From Euglena gracilis (lineage: Eukaryota > Euglenida > Euglenophyceae > Euglenales): a DNA stretch of 64,000 bases. Numbering within the stretch: position 1 is the first letter of the stretch; each line of letters opens with the position of its first letter. The translations under genes and the position numbers were made by a program. Shown here in pieces: positions 56,976 through 64,000 of this stretch. The stretch spans positions 48,029,847 to 48,093,846 of the forward strand of contig CP154954.1 of NCBI GenBank assembly GCA_039621445.1. Reading direction: 5' to 3'. The notes under the pieces were generated by a model. The model worked only from the letters and a program-made list of their open reading frames with translations. It made no database searches and was not told where the DNA came from.

Positions 56976-58641
56976 ACGCCCGATTCTTTTGCACTCCACA
57001 CCGTATTTATTTGCACTTTTGGTCAATATTTTTGCACTTTATCTCAAAAATGTTTGCACATGTTAAAATTTTGTTCGCACGTTATCTCAAAAATGTTTGG
57101 CACTTTATGTCAAAAATGTTTGCCTACGTTCCGAATTTTTTTGCACACGGATCGGGTGTTTTGCACTTTTGCCCTTAAGTCCGCGTCTTAGGTGCAGGGA
57201 CTCAGGACAGGGTTTGCATCTTCCGCCGGACTTCAGGCATGAGGTCTGTGTCTTGAGACGAAGACCATCCAAAGTGCCGCGTCTTTGTTGGAACCCCCCA
57301 AAATCGACCAAAATGGTTCAGAAAGCAGAAATGAATGGGTTGAAGCAGAAATGTCATTGCTGCATAAAGCCGATTGACCTCAGGATTTGTCCCATTTCAT
57401 TCCAACTTTTGACAAATGAGTTACATTGGTTCGTTTCAAGCCGTTTTGAGCTGTTTTCCAAATACAATTCACTGCAAATGGACAATAAAACTCCAAGGCC
57501 AACATGCGGTATTGAGAAAAATCAAAGACAGGAGTTCTTGGACATTTCCAAATACCAATTTCTGGTTTTGGAGTTGGGAAAAATCTTGACCATCACAAAT
57601 GCACTGCTCAAAGAAGCGCATTGAGTGTTTGTTACGCTCAATGTTAGAAAGGAGAGACATAGCGACGCGATGTAGTGTGATGATTTTTTGGCAAATAAAA
57701 ACACTGCATATGTGGGCATCGTGCATCAAAACCCCAAAAAATTGAAGATAATTTGCAAAATACCCTCACCCCCCCCTCAAAGTATCTGCCGTTTGAGGCA
57801 TTTTTGGCTGGTTTTCTGCCATTGCAGGCAGTTTTTTTTTGCACTAATTCTGGGCATTTTGGATTTTTTGGGGCCAATTCATGGTCATCGTGGATTTTTT
57901 GATGTCGTGTTCAATCCATTGAGGCTTCATTTTGGGCAGTTTTTTTTTTTGGCAGATGGTTACATTGTCTAATATTTTTGATAAGTTTCGGAAATGCTGG
58001 GCCGTTTGTGTGATTTCAGGTTTTTGACCAGATTTTGAATTGTGTCCATCCATTTTGTCCACGCGACTGACAAAAATATTTGCCCAATCCAGTCAAAATT
58101 TTCGCCCAGCGCCCACAAAAAAATTTGCCCAGAGCTGTCAAAAATTTTTGCACCGCGCCGCCAAAAATATTTGCACTTGCTCAAAAAATATTTGCCCTCC
58201 GTCATTTTATTTTTGCACAATGAAAAAAAGCGTTGCATTGGACAACGGAAAAAGATCCATGCCGTTTGAGTGTCTCAGGACACATTTTTTTTTAAGTCTG
58301 CGTGTTAGAGGCGCGGGGACTCAGGTCGGGGTCTGCATCTTTGACAGCCTACGGAAAGCACAAATGTTCATTGTGTTCACGTAGAGTTGGTGAACACCCT
58401 ATTTGGCCATTTTGGCTGCTCGCACAAGGCCTCCCGTTCTTGGCCAAAACTTTTTGAAAATTTTGGTTTACCCCCCTCAAAGTGGCCATTTCTGTTGGTG
58501 CCGAAGGCGCCGAAGCCCAAAATTTGACCCCCCCCCCAAATTGTCCCCTCCCCCAGAGCGGCCATTTTGGGGTCCCGTGCTGACTGGAGGGTGGCCACTT
58601 TGAGGGGGGGGTGAGGGGGCAAACATTTCGGACGCTAGGTG
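56976..58641. mobile_element. 1.67-kb insertion (ACACCTARCG ends) in an ATTAACC element
   Basis: Outer sequence matches 19085-19200: GTCATTTT..CAGGTCAAGCGATT before it and AACCAATTTTC..CCATGCCTGTCCCTC after it. The ends ACACCTAACGC and GACGCTAGGTGT form an inverted repeat. Inside are arrays of degenerate AAAAATRTTTGCAC units (56986-57175; 58060-58225), then TTAAGTCYGCG palindromes (57175-57290; 58285-58345) and a core with a weak frame (57312-57624, KCHCCIKPIDLRICPISF). An AAAGTGG C/G-run fold-back lies at 58440-58630. Confidence 0.7.
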
Positions 58642-58719
58642 TAACCAATTTTCAAAACCATGCCTGTCCCTCAATTAATTTTGATTAACCGCCACCCTAT
58701 CAATTCCCCCCCCCCAAAA

Positions 58720-58925
58720 AGTCATTTGTCTTTCTTGCTCACTCCACAATAGGCCAAGGACCCCAAAAATTTGGCGTTCAGATAACGTGGTGTCAAAAAC
58801 AGAGTTTACATTCAAGGCTTTTTGAAAGAATTTTTCATCCACATTGGCACTGAACACGACCTTGCCATTTCCTTGAAGAAATGTTCCCAACCTCGGGACA
58901 TTTCTTCTTCCAACAACAAAAAATA
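58720..58925 (-). pseudogene. Coding remnant of the ATTAACC element, copy 2
   Basis: Minus-strand frame GNGKVVFSANVDEKFFQKAL, then NSVFDTTLSERQIFGVLGLL. Protein-level match to 19220-19455, with the insertion at 56976-58641 lying between it and one end of its element. Confidence 0.45.
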
Positions 58926-59009
58926 AGCAATTAACTGGGGGGGGTCAAGTATCAATCCAACGCTTCATGCAGAGCGGGTTGGCTAACGGGGGGGGGCAAA
59001 CCCCCAGAT

Positions 59010-59079
59010 GCCCCCCTATTTAAGAGCCCCCCTGGGATTTTGGCTCTCAAGGGGGGTTTTATATGGGGGGGGCATGGCA
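59010..59079. repeat. TATAAGACC-type mini-element, short variant
   Basis: CCCCCCTATTTAAGAGCCCC, GGGATTTTGGCTCTCAAGG and TTTTATATGGGGGGGGCATGG. 21688-21758 is a similarly short copy. Confidence 0.7.
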
Positions 59080-59084
59080 GACCC

Positions 59085-59790
59085 TGTATTTTTTGGGGGT
59101 GCCACCCCTATGACCCCCCTCCCCCGCGACCCCCCACCCCCCGTTACCCCGCGAAACGAACCTCCAATTTTCATACAATGGGGGTGTATGAGGCGCGTGG
59201 AGGGGGGGCACGAAGGGGGGTCTGTCACGGGGGGAATGTGGCAGCTTTGACGGTCACGTGTGACCAGTGTGACCTCACATACAATGTAACCTATTTTTAG
59301 AACTTTTGCGACAAAAATAGATCCAATTAGGAATTTATCACACATTTTTGGCAATTTTGATTCCTAAATTGGGTTCCATTTCCTAATTAGTTGCCATTTT
59401 TGGTTCCTACTGGGATCTGGAAACCCTCCATGTGTGGGTCGGTGGGGGGTCGCTTTTGCTCTATTTTCAGAACTCAAGTTTTCCAAAAGGGGGGGGGTTG
59501 AACGTGAAGTTTGTATTTTTTTTGAAAAAGGATGCAGCCACCATGAACTTAAGAGAGCAATTGTCGACAGGTGGAATTCAAACCAAGCTCATTGTGTGAG
59601 TTGAAAGAGAAGTTGAACTCTGCCTCCACCACTTTTCAAGCCTTGCCCACGTAACCGCGGTGTACATTGCACATTTCTGCGAAGAATCGGACGTACCACC
59701 TCCCCCCCCCCCAATTGAACCCCTCCTAATTGACCAAACGCCCCGGGGGAAATTTTTTCAACCCCCTCCCCTGATTGACTGCCCGGGGGG
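59085..59790. other. C/G-run and AT-rich repeats, no gene
   Basis: ATTCCTAA-type repeat (59310-59410) related to 11200 and 15830, and a CAATTGAACCCC/CAATTGACC C-run module (59700-59790). Confidence 0.45.
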
Positions 59791-59830
59791 CATTGCGTGC
59801 TAAAGCATCCAACCTGCATGCTTCACAGCC

Positions 59831-60043
59831 ATGCCACCAAAGATGAAGCAAATTGCTCTATCTTTTATTCCTTGCGCAAGGCTGCTGGACTTGCAAAATG
59901 CCGGGGCTTGTGTGGTGCCTGGCGTTGAGGCTAGAAGGGATTTGGCAGTGGGCAGCAAAGCGGAGATACTGAAATTTTCACGGAACCATTCATTGAATGA
60001 AACACTTGCCAAATTTCCTGAAATCGGCCCTTCAACTCGTTAG
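59831..60043 (+). CDS. N-terminal exon of a pogo-like transposase, copy 2
   Basis: An ATG two bases after a GCATGCTTCACAG acceptor. 70 residues: MPPKMKQIALSFIPCARLLD, VVPGVEARRDLAVGSKAEIL and KFSRNHSLNETLAKFPEIGP, then stop. Same plan as 16546-16788 (QxxLSF; K-EI-KF-HSL-ET-A), diverged at most positions, so two older related elements rather than a recent duplication. No C-terminal part was found downstream. Confidence 0.5.
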   Translation: MPPKMKQIALSFIPCARLLDLQNAGACVVPGVEARRDLAVGSKAEILKFSRNHSLNETLAKFPEIGPSTR

Positions 60044-60354
60044 CGGGTGAGAAGGCAAGTGAAACACATTGAAGAGGCAGTCAGCGCAGGATGGCCCATG
60101 GTGAAAAGGTAAACCCCTTGCAAAAGTACAAAGTTTTGGGCGAGCACCTGAACAAATTTTTGAGATGGTGCGTGACGCCCAGGGAGCGGAAGAAGTCTCC
60201 GGGAGAAGTACATCACAAGCCTGCCAAATGAAATCCAAAAGGACCTCATGATGCTACCAGCGAAGCGCCGGGACGAATTTTTTGCTCGTTGGCCGCGCTG
60301 GTACAAACTTGTGTGTCACCCGTGTGAAGCAATTTTTGCCGGTACACTGCAAAA

Positions 60355-60435
60355 CCCTGAACCTTGAACCTAACCCTAACCCTAACACTAACCCTAACCC
60401 AAACCAACCCTGACCCTAACCCTAACCCCAACGTA
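60355..60435. repeat. Interstitial telomere-like repeat (CCCTAA)n
   Basis: CCTAACCCTAACCCTAACAC and following CCCTAACCC words. Others at 25279, 25685-25775 and 61870-61915. Confidence 0.85.
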
Positions 60436-60439
60436 TTCC

Positions 60440-60770
60440 CTTTTGTTGCTTAACTTAACCGTTTGAGGGCCCCAAAATAACAAAATGTGTTCCCCACCCG
60501 TTTTGGGGGCAAATCCCTTTTGTTGCTCAACTGTTTTAGGGCCCCAAAATAAAAAAACCCGTTGTATTACCCTGCCGTTTTGGGGGGCAAAACCCTTTTG
60601 TTGCTCAACTGTTTGAGGGTCCCAAAAATAGCCCCCCGTTAACAACCCGTTTTGGGGCGCAAATCCCTTTTGCTGCTCAGCTTTTTGAGGGCCCCAGAAC
60701 AACAAAATCCCTTGTCTTTTCAACCCATTTTCGGGGGCAAATCCCTTCTGTAGCTCAACTGTTCGAGGGC
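60440..60770. repeat. CAAAATCCCTTGTG minisatellite, second long array
   Basis: About five units with GAGGGCCCCAAAATAACAAA, CGTTTTGGGG and AAATCCCTTTTGTTGCTCAA. It begins where the telomere-like repeat ends. Confidence 0.9.
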
Positions 60771-60829
60771 GATGCGTGGTGAAAAGAGTTATTTTTTTCT
60801 TCCAAAATCAAGGGGTAAATTTCACGGGG

Positions 60830-61020
60830 GGGGGTGCTTAAAAAAGTGGTTGAACACCCCCATTGGTACATTTAGAGTGGGGGAGACAACCCAGAACCCC
60901 ACCCCCCTCGGAAATTGGGATCCACCGACTTGGGGGGTGGTCGATCAACCTCGATCGACTAAGTCGATCAATGCCCCAGAACCTCCCAAGTCCACCGTCT
61001 GGGGCCATGCCCTCCAAAAT
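60830..61020. repeat. Diverged GTACATTAGAGTGGG mini-element
   Basis: GTACATTTAGAGTGGGGGAG, CGATCAACCTCGATCGACTA palindromes and CCACCGTCTGG. Similar order to 12320-12520 and 26228-26400. Confidence 0.5.
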
Positions 61021-61229
61021 ATGTTTTATGTCTTTTCCCAACAAATGGCCCATTTTCAAGGAAAACACGAGAAAATTTACATTTTCAAAAAAAACATCTT
61101 TTTATTTTGCTTTTTTTTAAAAAAATGTTTTGTGTTTATTTAAAAAAACACCAATGGCCAACAACCATGCCCCCCCCCCCACTGTCCCACTGTCCCCGAC
61201 CTGTGGCCCACTTTTGCCTCCATGGGACC

Positions 61230-61445
61230 GGCAAGGGAGGAACAACAAGGGGGGGGACGAGCTTCTCCCCCTTACTGTTCCCATGGGCGATGAACTAACC
61301 AACCAATTAGACCCAACAGGCCACCTAAAGTGCCAAAATGAAGCTTTTTTTGGTTTACCTGCTTGAAAATGGCACCTCCACAACATCCATTTTGGTGTTG
61401 GTTTGGAGTTTGATGGGAATGAGAGCACCTGAAACCGACTTTTCC
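61230..61445. repeat. TTACTGTTC fold-back and spacer, inverted copy of 16060-16310
   Basis: CCCTTACTGTTCCCATGGG, GATGAACTAACCAACCAATT and TTTGATGGGAATGAGAGCAC. Confidence 0.75.
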
Positions 61446-61469
61446 CTCTTTTTCAGGTTGCTTGCTTAA

Positions 61470-61501
61470 TCATATATATATATATATATATATACCTATA
61501 T

Positions 61502-61533
<32 letters not shown>

Positions 61534-61586
61534 ATATATAGATTTATATAGATATATATATATATATATAGTATAATATATAATAT

Positions 61587-61619
<33 letters not shown>

Positions 61620-61715
61620 TATAATATCTATATCTATATATATATATATCTCTCTATCTATCTCTATAATCGTCTCTATCTATATATCTACTCGCCTCTA
61701 TATATATATATATAT
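61470..61715. repeat. (TA)n microsatellite with TATC interruptions
   Basis: Long TATATA tracts with TCTATC patches. A shorter relative is at 62095-62170, and telomere-like words lie between them. Confidence 0.95.
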
Positions 61716-62209
61716 GTATGTATGGGAATAGGGTTAGGGTTACGATTTGGGGAAAAAGTTGTGCCGAAATCGGGTCAAAATTCACATAAAAAATTGGATC
61801 CGAAATTCAGCCCGAATTCGGCCGGAATTCGGCCCCACCTGATTTCCCTTAACCCCAACCCTCACCTGAACCCTAACCGCAATCCCTAACCCTAACCCTA
61901 ACCCTATTCCTAAACATAACCCCAAAATGCCCCCGCCGGCGGAAAAAGTTTCCGTCGGTGGGGTGGGTTTCCCAAAGAAAATGCAAGGGGAGGTTCAGTA
62001 GTTTCACCTGGGCGGCCGAAGTCCCCGGTGGATCCAACCACTGGGACCCCCCCGGGTGGGGGGGTGCCGGTGAGTTAGTCTTGCCATATGTATGTGTATA
62101 TATAGATATAGATATATGTAGATATATATAGATATATATAGATTTGTTATTATCCATTTGCTTATATATATATTATCCATTTGCCCCTCCCAGTAGAATG
62201 AGCACGCAC

Positions 62210-62880
62210 AGCACGCCTCATGTATGGGTCATGGGTTGAGGTTCTGCGGGCAGGCTGGTGGGGAGGCGACCAGGAGTAGGGGTCGGGAGCAGGGCTGCAT
62301 GAGGAAGCCTGTTAGAGGGGGGGCGACCCCTACCTACCCCCCCCCACTCACCAAAACCCATGAGGTTTCTGGGGTTCTCATTCAGCCCTGGTCATGCGCC
62401 ATCCCGGCATCCCTCCGCGACGACGGAGGGGGGGCGGGGGGCGGCCCGGTGGGCCTCCTCAGGGGGGAGAGGGGGCCCCGGCGCGGGGGGGAGGGGTCTG
62501 GGTAGCGGTCGTACTGGCCCCCGGTGGTGGGGACGGGGTATGCCTCTCCGGCAGGCTTTGCTTGACCCCCCCCTTGGGGGGACACCCATCCACCACTTGG
62601 GGTGGCGTGCCTAACACGGTGGGCGCTTTGGACCCCCCCCCCCGGCCTGCCAGGGCCACCGGCGGCCGCCCGAAAACAAAGCCTTGTTGGGATCCTCGGC
62701 CCATTGGCTGCGGTGGTCGGCGTGGCGGTGCGGAGGGTCCGCCTCCTGTCGCTGCCGTGGCCGCTGCGGGCAGCACTCCCCGTGTGATGGCCGGAACGGA
62801 GGGTTGCCGGTGTGGTGCCAAAGGGTCCCTTGCAACGCGCATTGTGTGAGGCCTGTGCAGCCCAGACCCAACTCCAAAGA
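62210..62880. other. GC-rich block, possible exon on either strand
   Basis: Composition resembles the GC-rich exons of the coiled-coil gene. Long frames exist on both strands (plus 62394-62849; minus 62912-62382), all proline/glycine/arginine rich without a motif. I cannot choose between disordered coding sequence and a G/C-run repeat. Confidence 0.2.
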
Positions 62881-63568
62881 CATGATTCTTGTGTGCTGTT
62901 CGCTGCTATCATTCCCTGGGGGTCCCCACTGGTTTTTGGCAGAAATATCGCCCGTTTTCAATTTCCATGTCTGGGCATTTTGTATTTTCAGTGTTCAGCT
63001 CTATCCTCCTCAGTCCACATGTATATCGGCACCCTGGAGGGGGGAGAAAAAAAAACAGGAAGGTGTGGAGGGCTTTGCTAAGATTGGAAATTCAAACCTT
63101 CACCAACATCCTACCCCTTGAGTGTATTCCCCCTAAATAATAATGATTTGAGCACCGAAGTCAGAGCCCAGGGGGGGGGGGTGGGGGGGTGTTGGGCTAG
63201 ATTATCAACCACAAAAAATGACTGCAAAATTTCTTTCGCCAATTTCTCCAGGCCAATATTTTTTGTAACTTTTTGTGCAATGACCACAATTTTTGAAATT
63301 CATACAGGCTCAATTCATCAATTTTTCTATGCACCTTTTTTGGATGTACCCGGTGATTTTTCTGCCATTTTTGTTTGTCTTCACCAGTGTGCAGCAGAGG
63401 GATCATTCTTTGGGAGATATCCGCTATGTGGGCAGTGACGAAGAGAAATGTCAGAAACAAGCACACGCAGTCCCACTTTCTCACCAAGGGGGAGGGCAAC
63501 AACGGACCCCGAAATAAATAATATCTCCCCCTAATTAATGATAAGCACACAAATCTACTCACTAACTA

Positions 63569-63788
63569 ACGCTCATTCGGTGGTCTCAAGAACACAGCAG
63601 GGTGGAGTGCTGGCCTTGGCGCACGTTCCCGGGGTGGAGGGTCATCCCACTCAGCGGGCTCCTCCGCAAAGGACACCGGGCCATCCCACTTTCCACGGGA
63701 AGCCGCCGGCTGCTCGTGACGATGGCTGGGCCTCCGGTGCTTCGCGGCAGCGTCGGGTTGCACGTCGTCGGTCAACAGACTTCTGCCG
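63569..63788 (-). CDS. Possible terminal exon of a minus-strand gene
   Basis: A CATCTCCAG acceptor at 63789 precedes a frame reading GRSLLTDDVQPDAAAKHRRP, PVSFAEEPAEWDDPPPRERA and LHPAVFLRPPNER, then stop (TAG). GC-rich and polar, like exon 2 of the coiled-coil gene. No upstream exon was located before the window edge. Confidence 0.3.
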
Positions 63789-64000
63789 CTGGAGATGCCC
63801 AAACGTCAAAAAAAGAAAACGCCGCAAAACCCATCAGGATGGCCAAAATGACAGTTGTGCCTATTGTGTCAGGCTTTGACCAAATCTGCTTGTTTTGTTA
63901 TGGTGCCAGCACATACATGGTCCAAGCTAGGCCCCGCCCTAAAAAACATGGTTCGAATTGTTTTCATGTTCCACCTGCCCCAAAACACAACCCCTTCCAT

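Noticed and set aside
60775-61145. A 123-residue frame at the diverged mini-element
   Set aside because: It spans a repeat and T-run arms, with no acceptor or domain.
62210-62880. PHD-like cysteine pattern (CEACAAQTQLQRHDSC) in the GC-rich block
   Set aside because: Spacing C-x2-C-x8-H-x2-C does not fit, and the upstream ligands lie in other frames; it is probably chance in a GC-rich frame.

Overview
The window looks like nuclear DNA of a eukaryote, probably a protist or alga that I cannot name. Reasons: one gene reconstructs only through GT-AG introns whose phases agree across nine exons; TTAGGG/CCCTAA telomere-like tracts are scattered inside it; and the rest is dense with eukaryotic-type transposable elements (non-LTR retrotransposon with a restriction-like endonuclease, pogo-like, hAT/BED-like and tyrosine-recombinase elements). 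There are no operons, rRNA, tRNA or CRISPR arrays that I can see. Almost all long open frames are chance products of G/C runs and simple repeats.

Layout. 0-9.4 kb: a minus-strand gene for a coiled-coil protein of about 481 residues, with large introns full of fold-back repeats. 9.4-13.4 kb: dispersed repeats and C-run/G-run mini-elements. 13.4-14.7 kb: a hairpin plus terminal-inverted-repeat (TIR) element holding a broken tyrosine-recombinase family fragment. 16.5-18.9 kb: a disrupted pogo-like transposon with a PHD-type finger, interrupted by a 0.63-kb palindromic TIR element. 19-21.4 kb: ATTAACC-rich element, BED-type exon, fold-backs. 21.9-23.3 kb: a TA-flanked TIR element. 23.4-35.1 kb: three copies of a tyrosine-recombinase/PHD family among 32-bp tandem arrays and perfect hairpins, plus a hAT-type zinc-finger exon. 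35-38 kb: C/G-run elements. 38.2-41.7 kb: the 3' half of a retrotransposon inside inverted (CCTCAA)n flanks. 43.3-47.8 kb: a 4.4-kb higher-order minisatellite. 48-51.6 kb: more dispersed repeats. 51.9-53.1 kb: the most informative recombinase copy, bounded by palindromes. 54.3-58.9 kb: a 331-bp deletion derivative of a TIR element, a second retrotransposon fragment, paired arrays and a 1.67-kb insertion in an ATTAACC element. 59.8-64 kb: a second pogo-like exon, telomere-like and TA repeats, and a possible terminal exon.

The most interesting signal is a shared element architecture rather than one gene: a near-perfect hairpin of about 100 bp, often with a G-N-A trinucleotide loop, beside an inverted-repeat element or tandem array of about 32-bp units, surrounding decayed tyrosine-recombinase/PHD coding sequence. 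Nested insertions allow boundaries, TA or 5-bp duplications and relative ages to be read directly. A second theme is a large set of small fold-back elements whose ends are C7-10/G7-10 runs attached to a short family-specific word (TTATTGTCC, TATAAGACC, TAATTGTCACC, TTTATTTGA, AAAGTGG, TTACTGTTC).
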